64,000 bases of DNA. Source: Candidatus Undinarchaeales archaeon. GTDB taxonomy: Archaea; SpSt-1190; JASMDC01. The notes under the pieces are model-generated. The model ran no database searches. It saw nothing but the letters and a program-made list of their open reading frames with translations, and had not been told where the DNA came from. Shown piece after piece: positions 49,726 to 57,319 of this stretch (position 1 is its first letter; every line of letters starts with the position of its first letter). Location of the stretch: assembly GCA_030753015.1 (NCBI GenBank), contig JASMDC010000009.1, positions 37,758 to 101,757 of the forward strand, written 5' to 3'. The position numbers and the translations under genes were made by a program.

Positions 49726-51000
49726 TCACTCGACAGGGTCCATCCGGTCCTCCAGGGCATAGATACCCCGTACCATCTCCAGGCAGTCGAAGGCGTCGAA
49801 CCGCTGCTTCATGCGGTCCACAGCTTCATCGGTAAGTGTGTAGCTCGCCGGGAGCAGGAACTCGATGATGTTCACAGCGTCCTCGAACCTGCGGTCCCGA
49901 TGATAGCGACTCTCCCGCTCCACATGCTCACGCAGATGCTCGATCATCTCCTCCCTGGCACCGTCCTCGCCCAGCTCCTTTACCCGGTGCTGCCAGTACT
50001 CGTTGTGGCCGTCCTCGAAGAAGTCGTCCTTGCGGATGAGCTCGGCAGCCGTCTCGATGAGCTCGGTCTTGGAGTAGTATTTCTGGGTGGCCGCCCTTTC
50101 CGGAGTGAGAGTGCTCCCCTCCCACAGCCGGGCGTACTCGGTACGGAGCTCCTCGTAGAACGCCTTGTACTGGGGACGAGCGCGCTCGAAGATGGGACGG
50201 AAGGCGTTGAAGAACACACAGGACGAGCCGGGGATGTGATCGGAGGCCTTCTCGACGAACTCCGTGAGCTTGGCCGGATCTCGGACTATGTCGGTGGCGG
50301 AGAAGCCGAACTCGGTAGCGAACGCGTCGTCATGCTCCTCGTAGCTCTCCCTTATCTTGGGGAGGGTGTGATGGTAGAACCATGAGTCGAGCACCGGATC
50401 GTCCCGGGCGAGGACGTTGAGGGCGTGGTAGCCGAGGACCTGGCCTGGGATTTCGGTACGGAAGGCGTTGAGGAAGCGATTTGTGTTGTCGGTGAGCGCA
50501 TCACCGGTATCGGTGTCCAGCTTGTACTCCTGCTTGTCGAGCAGAGCATCATCGGCCCAGTGAGCGTACTCGTGGGCCAGCACCCACGCATTCTCCGCAA
50601 TTTTGTTGGAGGGGGCGATGAACACCGTGGACTTTCCAGTGAAGTCGTGGACGATGCGATTGGCGGCGTGGATGTAGTGCCGGGAGAGACTGTTCTCGGG
50701 CGCGAGGTCGTCGCCGTCGTTGATGAGGGTGGACTCGTGGCAGTACAGCCCCTTCCAGTGACCGTAGTTGGTCACGTAGGCGTGGGGGGCCTCGACATCA
50801 GGGGCATTGAACATGTCCATGTACACGTCGACCACGGCATCGCAGTACGCAGTGATGACGGGCTGATCCTCGGGGGTGAGCTCGACGGCCTTGTACGCGA
50901 ACTCCCGACCATGGATCTCCCCGAGTTCGTTCCAGGTGGCCCACAGGGCCTTGGTCTCAGCGATGATCCCTTCGCCGTCGAAGGAGTAGTCCGTCTCCAC
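49726..51000 (-). CDS. HEXXH putative zinc metallopeptidase, 424 residues
   Basis: Soluble acidic protein with the motif WVLAHEYAHWADDALL at about residue 145 and a region DDAFATEFGFSATD that may supply the distal Glu. A nearby FIAPSNKIAENA precedes the motif. The C-terminal 150 residues are helical and charged (RERESRYHRDRRFEDAV-type sequence). A TTAATAAC-type box lies 30 bases upstream of the ATG. It is unlike the neighbouring 284-residue protein outside the zinc motif. The substrate and family are unknown; its position between two other HEXXH genes suggests a proteolytic or peptide-processing cluster. Confidence 0.73.
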   Translation of the reverse strand: METDYSFDGEGIIAETKALWATWNELGEIHGREFAYKAVELTPEDQPVITAYCDAVVDVYMDMFNAPDVEAPHAYVTNYGHWKGLYCHESTLINDGDDLAPENSLSRHYIHAANRIVHDFTGKSTVFIAPSNKIAENAWVLAHEYAHWADDALLDKQEYKLDTDTGDALTDNTNRFLNAFRTEIPGQVLGYHALNVLARDDPVLDSWFYHHTLPKIRESYEEHDDAFATEFGFSATDIVRDPAKLTEFVEKASDHIPGSSCVFFNAFRPIFERARPQYKAFYEELRTEYARLWEGSTLTPERAATQKYYSKTELIETAAELIRKDDFFEDGHNEYWQHRVKELGEDGAREEMIEHLREHVERESRYHRDRRFEDAVNIIEFLLPASYTLTDEAVDRMKQRFDAFDCLEMVRGIYALEDRMDPVE

Positions 51001-51215
51001 GATGTCGGCCGCCTGGGATGCGGTTATTAAAGGTTCCCCCGGGTGCTCCGAGATGTGAGGGCCTCATCCCTCCTTTCTTTCGGGCTCACATGCACGATCA
51101 GTTCATGGATCATGAACACTCTTTTCAGAAAACGTGAACGAACGCCCCCCGACCCATGGGAAAGCCATATAAACCGGATGTCGGGCTGGACACCGTCATC
51201 CTAGGAGGACATGGT
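51001..51215. promoter_or_regulatory. Divergent promoter region with a perfect palindrome
   Basis: It contains the minus-strand box for the 424-residue gene (near 51030) and the plus-strand CCATATAAACC box (51163-51173) for the M3-like peptidase. A perfect 17-base inverted repeat, GTTCATGGATCATGAAC, lies at 51101-51117 with 7-base arms, a typical operator layout. Confidence 0.6.
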
Positions 51216-52814
51216 ATGCTCGAGGTCGACGATCCAACCTTCGACGCGGAGGCAGCGCCCTACGTCGAGGACTTCTCGAAGCAGTACGAGCAGCTGTCCC
51301 TGGACTCAAACCAGGCATACTGGGACCTCTACTCCACGGGTAAGAGCGACGAACTGGAGAAAGTGCAGGAGCGCGAGCGTGAGCTGTACAGCAGCGACGA
51401 GCTGTATACCAACATGGCCAAGTGGGACGGCCATATCACCGACCCCATGCTCGCCCGACAGGTAAAGGGCCTGTACGAGGCCGCCAAGCAGTACCACTCG
51501 GACAAGGACCGACTGGAAGAGATCGACAAGAAGACCAACGAGGTCAACGAGATCCACATGAACTACCGGGCCACCTACCAGGGCAAGGAGGTGACCGACA
51601 CCGAGCTCAGGAAGGTCCTGGAGGAGGAGAAGAACCCGGCCCTGCGCAAGGAGGCGTGGCTCGCGTCCAACGCAAAAGGCGACAAGGTCGCACCGGGGCT
51701 CATCGAGCTCGTGAAGCTGCGCAACGAGTTCGCCCAATCGCAGGGATACTCCAACTTCTTCGAGATGAGGTTGAAGGAGCAGGACATCGATCCTCAGAAG
51801 CTGTACGACCTGCTCGATGACCTCGACAAGGTATCAGAGGCCCCCTTCACCGAGCGCAGGGATGCTTCGAAGGAGAAGATCGCCAAATTATTCAACATCC
51901 AGTTGGACGAGCTCAGGCCGTGGCATTTCGGGTATGACATCGACAAGTTCTCCAAGGAGCTCGACGCCCACTTCCCCAAGAGCCGGCAGCTCAAGATCCT
52001 CAAATCATCCTACAATGACATGGGCTACGACCTCGATGCGATGGGTGTGCAGTACGACCTCGAGCAGCGGCCGGGGAAGACCCAGCACGCCTTCTGCTTC
52101 GGAATGAGCATCCCCGACGACGTGCGCATCATCGCCAACGAGGAGCCCACCCATTACTTCCAAGAAGTGCTCCATCACGAGAGCGGACACGCAGTGTACG
52201 ACAAGGGCATCCCCGCGGCCCTGCCCCCACTCCTGCGCGGCTGCGCCTCCTCGGTGATGACCGAGGGTGCTGCCATGATGTTCGAGCGCCTAGCCAATGA
52301 TGCAGCATGGCTCCAGGAGTACGGTGGTGTGCCCAAGGAGCTTGCAGAGCGTAATGAGGAGAAGAACCGAAAGGGCGGGCAATCCTTCATCCGCGCCTAC
52401 CTCGCATACATCAACTTCGAGAAGGCGTTGTACGAGGATCCCGACCAGGACCTTGCCGGACTGTGGTGGGATTTGCGGGAGAAATACTCGCAGACGCCGA
52501 AGCCCGAGGACACATCCCTCAACGGCTGGGCCGAGACCATCCACTTCACCGGTTACCCGGCCTACCTCCAGAACTACCTGCTGGCAGAGATGGTAGCAGC
52601 CCAGCTGCATGACAAACTTGTCGATGAGAACGGCTCAGTGATCGGTAATCCCAAGACGGCCGAATGGCTCGACCGCGAGGTGTTCGCCCAGGGAGCGACC
52701 ATGGACGAGGCAGACCTGCTCGTGCAGGCCACCGGCGAGAAGCTGAACCCGCAGCACTACGTGGACTACGTTTTCGGCCGGGATGATGATGATCGGGACG
52801 ACGGGAATCCCTGA
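51216..52814 (+). CDS. M3/M2-like zinc oligopeptidase
   Basis: 532 residues. The ATG at 51216 has AGGAGG eight bases upstream and lies about 20 bases after the predicted transcription start; the longer frame from 51156 overlaps the TATA box. Long N-terminal helices (KVQERERELYSS, RLEEIDKKTNEVNEIHM) precede the catalytic region EVLHHESGHAVYDKG near residue 325. The third ligand is probably in MTEGAAMMFERL. The fold plan matches M3 oligoendopeptidases and the related M2 dipeptidyl carboxypeptidases, which cut short peptides in the cytosol. No signal peptide is present. Confidence 0.85.
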   Translation: MLEVDDPTFDAEAAPYVEDFSKQYEQLSLDSNQAYWDLYSTGKSDELEKVQERERELYSSDELYTNMAKWDGHITDPMLARQVKGLYEAAKQYHSDKDRLEEIDKKTNEVNEIHMNYRATYQGKEVTDTELRKVLEEEKNPALRKEAWLASNAKGDKVAPGLIELVKLRNEFAQSQGYSNFFEMRLKEQDIDPQKLYDLLDDLDKVSEAPFTERRDASKEKIAKLFNIQLDELRPWHFGYDIDKFSKELDAHFPKSRQLKILKSSYNDMGYDLDAMGVQYDLEQRPGKTQHAFCFGMSIPDDVRIIANEEPTHYFQEVLHHESGHAVYDKGIPAALPPLLRGCASSVMTEGAAMMFERLANDAAWLQEYGGVPKELAERNEEKNRKGGQSFIRAYLAYINFEKALYEDPDQDLAGLWWDLREKYSQTPKPEDTSLNGWAETIHFTGYPAYLQNYLLAEMVAAQLHDKLVDENGSVIGNPKTAEWLDREVFAQGATMDEADLLVQATGEKLNPQHYVDYVFGRDDDDRDDGNP

Positions 52815-52908
52815 GCGGACGACCTGTTAACACCGCCCCACCGAAAGCTTTAAGGGCAACCTCCGTAACGATACAGTAGCAGTTGCGAGCACCATCTCGC
52901 GGTGAGAT

Positions 52909-53151
52909 ATGATGGTGGAAGAACCATTCCTCTTTGAACGGCTCGTGTATCCTTTCACCGAGCTCGTGGACATCCCGGCCTGGACCTGGCCTCTGCTGGT
53001 CGCGCTGTTCGCAGCGGTCATGGCACTTGCTTACCGGGACCGCCTGCGGGCCGCAGAGGAGCAGGAGCGAGCCAGCCGGTTCCCTGATGCTTGGAGCGAT
53101 CCGCCGGGCAACCCCTGCTCTCGCATCAAGTCGATCCAGAAGAGTCAGTGA
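52909..53151 (+). CDS. 80-residue single-pass membrane protein
   Basis: Starts MMVEEPFLFERLVYPFTELV, then one membrane helix (WPLLVALFAAVMALAY) and a basic/acidic tail RDRLRAAEEQERASR. The C-terminus, AWSDPPGNPCSRIKSIQKSQ, is a distinct motif that recurs in the short ORF at 53286-53423. GGTGAG lies two bases upstream of the ATG. Topology predicts the motif on the inside, after the RDR stop. Family not recognised. Confidence 0.72.
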   Translation: MMVEEPFLFERLVYPFTELVDIPAWTWPLLVALFAAVMALAYRDRLRAAEEQERASRFPDAWSDPPGNPCSRIKSIQKSQ

Positions 53152-53285
53152 ACACTACTGTGTATGACCTGTATATACATTAGTTTTATAGCGATTCAGC
53201 GCTTACAGAGTATTTGGGCGTTATACGCGAGAATTATCTGTGAGGGGCGAGAACAATCGACGAAGAACAACCGCTACTACACACG

Positions 53286-53423
53286 GTGCTGCGCACGGTG
53301 GCCGATGTGCTGGGGATGGAGTCGGAGGAGCGACCCCGGCCACCGAGTGCGTGGAGCGATCCGCCCGGCAGACCTTGCCAGAGGATTACCAAGCTCCAGC
53401 GTACCAAGAGCGCTTGTGCCTGA
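53286..53423 (+). CDS. Short ORF sharing the AWSDPPG-PC-RI motif, possibly a gene remnant
   Basis: 45 residues from a GTG; the frame is open from 53244, after a TGA, but has no ATG. It ends AWSDPPGRPCQRITKLQRTK, closely matching the C-terminus of the 80-residue membrane protein just upstream. No membrane helix is present, so this is either a soluble partner or a duplicate that has lost its N-terminal half. TATA-like TTTTATA (53184-53190) and GTTATACG (53219-53226) lie upstream. It is too short for a firm gene call. Confidence 0.45.
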   Translation: MLRTVADVLGMESEERPRPPSAWSDPPGRPCQRITKLQRTKSACA

Positions 53424-53612
53424 GCCGTGAGCGAAAGTGAGAAAGGGAAGGTAGGAAACCCGGCGGGAAGGGAGAGATGGCCGGGGCGCTTCTTCTATCG
53501 ATACATCGGTCTCTTAACGGAAGGATGGTGATGGGCCGGGGACGATGCCCCGGCACGTAGGTGATGGTTTGAGGTCGTGGTCGATCCTAAGTGATGAACG
53601 GTCGTACGGCCC
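53424..53612. other. Non-coding stretch with a GC hairpin
   Basis: No credible ORF. A stem-loop GCCGGGG (53535-53541) / CCCCGGC (53548-53554) sits 60 bases before the convergent stop at 53613 and may act as a terminator for either side. Confidence 0.4.
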
Positions 53613-54170
53613 CTATACCGCGTCGATGTCGGCCTGGTCAAGGTTCTCCTGTGGTCCGCCGGTGGTGCCGTAGGGTCCAAGATCGGTGGGCGTGTAGGTA
53701 CGGTCCGAGGGATTAGGGATGAACTCGTTGACGTATGACGCTTGGTGCTCGTGGTGCTGGTTGAAGCTATGGAGCCGGCCGTTCATGTGCTCGACCACAT
53801 TCTCGGCAACCGCGCCCTGCCACATTGAGTGGCACTCGCCGCTGATGGCGATGTACTTCTGCTCGCGTCCGGTCTCGCCGTAGAATCCCATGACCTGGGC
53901 CTGCTTGCACAGGCTGTAGCCGCGCACGCCGTCGGCGGCGATGTCCAGCACGTCCTCGATCTCGTCGGGGGTGAGCTCCGAGACGTCCAGTGTAGCGAAC
54001 CGCACCATTCCGCTGGAGCGGCCCTCGTCGATCTCACGGTCGTACCCGTGCATATCGAACCGCTCGCCGAAGAAGTACGGATCCTGGTCCCAGTCGAGGA
54101 GCCCCTTGTGGCCCTGACGTCCGATGAGGAGGTTGCCCAGTTTCTTGAGGAGCCGGCCCATGGTGTTCAC
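53613..54170 (-). CDS. Paralogue B of a tandem pair of unknown function
   Basis: 185 residues from a GTG at 54170 that overlaps the stop of the upstream gene by four bases; an ATG three codons in (54161) is the alternative. The protein is about one-third identical to the next gene along its whole length, sharing HGYDREIDEG, SSGM, EIEDVLDI, GFY, YIAISGE, NEHH-like HHEHQ and YTPTDLGPYGTTGGP. There is no signal peptide. The conserved TYTPTDLGPYGTTGG tail is distinctive. Function not recognised. Confidence 0.78.
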   Translation of the reverse strand: MNTMGRLLKKLGNLLIGRQGHKGLLDWDQDPYFFGERFDMHGYDREIDEGRSSGMVRFATLDVSELTPDEIEDVLDIAADGVRGYSLCKQAQVMGFYGETGREQKYIAISGECHSMWQGAVAENVVEHMNGRLHSFNQHHEHQASYVNEFIPNPSDRTYTPTDLGPYGTTGGPQENLDQADIDAV

Positions 54171-54778
54171 GCTCCGTACTCGCCGTCGCGCTCTTCCTGG
54201 ACCTGGTCGTGCAGCTCCTTGGCAGCATCGATGTCGGCCTGCTCGAGGTGCTCAGGGGGTCCACCAGTGGTGCCGTACGGTCCCAGGTCAAGGGGCGTGT
54301 AGGGCTGCGCGTTGGGGATGGAGACGAAGCCGTTCTGGTAGGTGACCTGATGCTCGTGGTTCTCGTTGAACTCGAAGAGCTTCCCGTTGACGTGATCCTT
54401 GTACATGCTGGCGGTGCTGCCCTGGTAGTAGTGGTGGCTCTCACCGCTCACGGCGACGTACTTCTTCTCTCCGCCGTCGCTACCCTCGGTGTAGAACCCA
54501 GCGACCTGGACCTGCTTGCACATGCTGTAGTCGCGGGCCTCGTCGGAGACGATGTCCAGGACCTGCTCGATCTCCTTGTTATCGAGCTCGGTGACGTCGA
54601 TGGTGACCAGTCGACGCATGCCGCTGGACATGCCCTCATCGATCTCCCGGTCGTAGCCGGACTGCTGGAACGTCTCGGCGTAGAAGGGATTGAAGTCCCA
54701 CTTCGTGTCCTCGCCGTGACCCTTATCACCTGTGACTATGCCTGCGAGCTTCCTCAGGAACTTGCCCATTGTGTTCAC
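54167..54778 (-). CDS. Paralogue A of a tandem pair of unknown function
   Basis: 203 residues, the first gene of the pair. It starts at a GTG at 54778 or an ATG three codons in; both paralogues keep the order GTGAACAC-ATGGG, so the GTG is plausible for each. Shared blocks are SGYDREIDEGMSSGM, DVTELDNKEIEQVLDI, KKYVAVSGESHH, ENHEHQVTY and PYTPLDLGPYGTTGGP. It has a longer acidic tail (ELHDQVQEERDGEYGA). A GCTTAAGAGG box near 54818 gives a short leader. The two probably form a complex, given the coupling. Confidence 0.78.
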   Translation of the reverse strand: MNTMGKFLRKLAGIVTGDKGHGEDTKWDFNPFYAETFQQSGYDREIDEGMSSGMRRLVTIDVTELDNKEIEQVLDIVSDEARDYSMCKQVQVAGFYTEGSDGGEKKYVAVSGESHHYYQGSTASMYKDHVNGKLFEFNENHEHQVTYQNGFVSIPNAQPYTPLDLGPYGTTGGPPEHLEQADIDAAKELHDQVQEERDGEYGA

Positions 54779-54915
54779 GTCCGTTCTTACGAGAAGCGCG
54801 CCACAGAGGCCCCCTCTTAAGCATTGCCTTGGGGAGGTCCCCCCTCACGGTCGTCACAAGAACATATAGTGCCCGACCGACATCCACCGATCATGGACGA
54901 GGAAGGTACGGACCT

Positions 54916-55125
54916 TTGCAGGGGGTGGACGTGACGGCGGACGGCTGGCGTAACTACGCCTGGTACACGAGCGCCGACCTGGCCGATTACGCTGGAAGAT
55001 GGATCGTTGTGGTCGACCGCCGGGTGGTCGGCTCGAGCGATGGCTCCGACCTGCGTGACATGCTCCGGCGGGTGCGCGACCGGTTCCCGGGAAAGGACTC
55101 TCTGCTCGCGCTAGTACAAGCCTGA
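54916..55125 (+). CDS. DUF5678-like small protein
   Basis: 69 residues if it starts at the TTG at 54916, which has GGAAGG nine bases upstream; GTG codons at 54925 and 54931 are alternatives, and the long frame from 54769 is rejected because a CATATAG box at 54863-54869 starts transcription near 54893. The core YTSADLADYAGRWIVVVDRRVVGSSDGSDLRDML follows the DUF5678 pattern of a small alpha/beta domain with a Y-G-W-I-V-V segment. Role unknown. Confidence 0.62.
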   Translation: MQGVDVTADGWRNYAWYTSADLADYAGRWIVVVDRRVVGSSDGSDLRDMLRRVRDRFPGKDSLLALVQA

Positions 55126-55213
55126 TCGGCACTATGTATCATGCACAGGCCAAAGGCAACACTTTTAACCCGGGCCAAGACCTCAACAGTCCTGTTCTAG
55201 TGGAGATGCACCC

Positions 55214-55651
55214 ATGTACACTGATATTGCTGCACCTGAGGGCACGGAGGTGCTCGACTATCTGGCCGAGCATGGTATGCAGGAGTTCGCGGGCCTCATG
55301 CACGCGACCGGCCTCTCCTCCACAGAGGTCATGGAACAGCTGGACGGCCTGAACAAGGCCGGACTCCTGGAGCAGTATCCCTTGCGAGGATGCGGCGAGA
55401 CCTACATGGACCTCAAGGAAGAGGTGCTAGAGGCGCGCGAAGTGTTCAGCTACCTGGCCGAGCATGGTATGCAGGAGTTCGTGGGCGTCTCCAACGGCAC
55501 GGGTCTCGACCTCACAGAGACCATGCACCAGATGGGCGTGCTCAACCGCGCGGGCCTGCTGGAGCGACATCCTTTACGGGGGTGTGGCGAGGAGTACTTC
55601 TCGCTCCCCGAGGACGTGCCCGAGGTCGTCGTGCATTACATGGGCAGATAG
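55214..55651 (+). CDS. Tandem winged-helix-like protein
   Basis: 145 residues made of two ~72-residue copies, each with YLAEHGMQEF, a GL-ST/LTE helix, L-AGLLE and PLRGCGE-Y. The copies are over half identical, so the duplication is recent. The pattern of three helices ending in a turn with AGLLE resembles winged-helix DNA-binding domains, but DNA binding is inferred. GGAG lies eight bases before the ATG. A related single copy occurs in the next gene. Confidence 0.7.
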   Translation: MYTDIAAPEGTEVLDYLAEHGMQEFAGLMHATGLSSTEVMEQLDGLNKAGLLEQYPLRGCGETYMDLKEEVLEAREVFSYLAEHGMQEFVGVSNGTGLDLTETMHQMGVLNRAGLLERHPLRGCGEEYFSLPEDVPEVVVHYMGR

Positions 55652-55691
55652 GGCCATCCCCCAAGGGAAGGCCAAAGACGGTGGACCAGCC

Positions 55692-55961
55692 ATGCCGTGG
55701 AAGGAAGTTGAACGGGAGTTGAAAGGTCTTTCCCGTGAGCGGACGGTCCCACTCGACATACCTGACTTCGTGTTCCAGGAGCTGGCGAACGTGGGCGTGC
55801 GCACGGGACTGGACCTGGACGACGCCTTCGATGTGCTGTCCGAGCTGGACGAAGCGGGCCGCACCCGGGTATTCCCCACGCCAAAGGGTATCGACCCCCG
55901 CCGTCACCCGCAGCCCCCGCCCCGGCCCCACGAGCCCACCAAGAGGTACCTGCGCAGCTGA
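55692..55961 (+). CDS. Small protein with one winged-helix-like module
   Basis: 89 residues starting MPWKEVERELKGLSRERTV. The middle, ELANVGVRTGLDLDDAFDVLSELDEAGRTRVF, aligns with the repeats of the preceding protein (GVSNGTGLDLTETMHQMGVLNRAGLLE). The tail is Pro- and His-rich (RRHPQPPPRPHEPT). It follows the upstream gene by 40 bases and is probably in the same transcript. Confidence 0.6.
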   Translation: MPWKEVERELKGLSRERTVPLDIPDFVFQELANVGVRTGLDLDDAFDVLSELDEAGRTRVFPTPKGIDPRRHPQPPPRPHEPTKRYLRS

Positions 55962-56011
55962 GGGCACCCTGGTAGGTCAGACTTATATCGTTCGCAGCCC
56001 ATCCGTCCTCC

Positions 56012-57229
56012 GTGGACCAAGGTGAGGTGGACGCCTACGTAGACGCGTACCTCGCCCGTGGCTACACCCTCGACCAGGTCCGCCAGGGCCTCATGAATGC
56101 CGGTGTACCAGCCGCCCAGGCGTACGCCCACCCAAAGCTCCAGAACCCCTCAGGCTCGTACTACGCCGCCTACGCTGCCGGATACGGTGGGTACGGCGGC
56201 TATAGCGAGTACGGCTACGGCCAGCAGGCCGCTGCCGCCGGGGACGGCGAGGACGTGTCCGTTCCGGCCGAGGAGGCAGCGCCGCCCCCTGGTGAGCCGG
56301 AAGTGGGCGGGCACGGGATGCTCGTACCGGTGGTGCTCGTTATCGTGCTGCTGGTGGCCGCCGGCGGGGGGTACTGGTACGTCCAGGGAGGCGCCGCCCC
56401 CGTAGCGACACCGACCGTGGAGCCTATGGTGAGCGCCACACTCGCGCCGACGACCACACCAACGGCGACCCCTGCCCCCCTAGGCACACCATTGCCCACT
56501 CCCACACCGCGGCCCACCTTCGGCCCGGTGACCACCGACACGGCCAGCCCCACGCCCAGGGCTCCCCGCGAGTACTGTGATTACACCGACATGGCCGTGA
56601 TCACCATGGCCCATGACAAGTCCGGCGTCCCGCTCGAACCGGTACCGGGCGAGGAGGCAGTGGCCCAGCTCTACGCCCAGGGAAGAGTGCAGAAGTTCTA
56701 CATGCAGGGCGGCGTGGTCAACCAGTACGTAGTGGACGGGAAGGACAGCAGCCAAGCGGGGGCAGCGCTCGCCGGACTGGTGTTCGTGGAGGCGTGCGGG
56801 GCGACGACCCTTGCCTTCTACGACACCTTGGCCGAAGGTGGTGGCGGCGTGATGGCGCCAGACTTCAACGCAGACGACCGGTGGTTCGAGCGCAAGGGAT
56901 TCACCGCTGAGGACGTGACCTGGACTCGGTGCAGACTGGGCGTGGTGGGCGATGCGTCGTACGTGGTTTGGGAGACACGACGTCACGCACCATCGCTCGA
57001 TGAGAGCGGCCCAGATAGTCTGGAGGTACGGTTCGAGGAGCTATGGCGCGATACCGGGTTCGTCAAGAAGGTAATCACGGTGGACGGGCCGGCGGGGACG
57101 ATCGTGGATATAGCGACATCGATAGACGATCTCGTGGCCTCGCCCCCTCAGGGCGCCTCGGTGGCCGTCAGGGAGTTCGGCTACCTGTTCGGCAACGGTG
57201 ATCGACTAGGACGGGTCGAGACGCGGTAG
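56012..57229 (+). CDS. Single-pass membrane protein with UBA-like N-terminus and Thr/Pro stalk
   Basis: 405 residues. The GTG start at 56012 lies 26 bases after a CTTATAT box, so the transcript is leaderless. Residues 1-40 (EVDAYVDAYLARGYTLDQVRQGLMNAG) follow a helical motif frequent at the ends of archaeal membrane proteins. Next are a low-complexity YGGYGGYSEYGYG stretch, an acidic Pro-rich part, a membrane helix (residues ~103-122, MLVPVVLVIVLLVAAGGGYW), and a Thr/Pro stalk. The outer domain of ~220 residues has EYCDYTDM, EACGATTLAFYD and a conserved-looking WTRCRLGVVGD. The outer domain was not recognised. Confidence 0.75.
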   Translation: MDQGEVDAYVDAYLARGYTLDQVRQGLMNAGVPAAQAYAHPKLQNPSGSYYAAYAAGYGGYGGYSEYGYGQQAAAAGDGEDVSVPAEEAAPPPGEPEVGGHGMLVPVVLVIVLLVAAGGGYWYVQGGAAPVATPTVEPMVSATLAPTTTPTATPAPLGTPLPTPTPRPTFGPVTTDTASPTPRAPREYCDYTDMAVITMAHDKSGVPLEPVPGEEAVAQLYAQGRVQKFYMQGGVVNQYVVDGKDSSQAGAALAGLVFVEACGATTLAFYDTLAEGGGGVMAPDFNADDRWFERKGFTAEDVTWTRCRLGVVGDASYVVWETRRHAPSLDESGPDSLEVRFEELWRDTGFVKKVITVDGPAGTIVDIATSIDDLVASPPQGASVAVREFGYLFGNGDRLGRVETR

Positions 57230-57319
57230 TACCGGACCACCGTGACCCCTGGTGACATCCGCCACCGGCATTTTTTTAAGCATGGCCCCACTGTCCGGGA
57301 CCGTACGAAGGGATGATCC

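Noticed and set aside
53424-53612. Possible RNase P or SRP RNA
   Set aside because: GC-rich with one hairpin, but none of the conserved RNase P or SRP sequence elements could be found.
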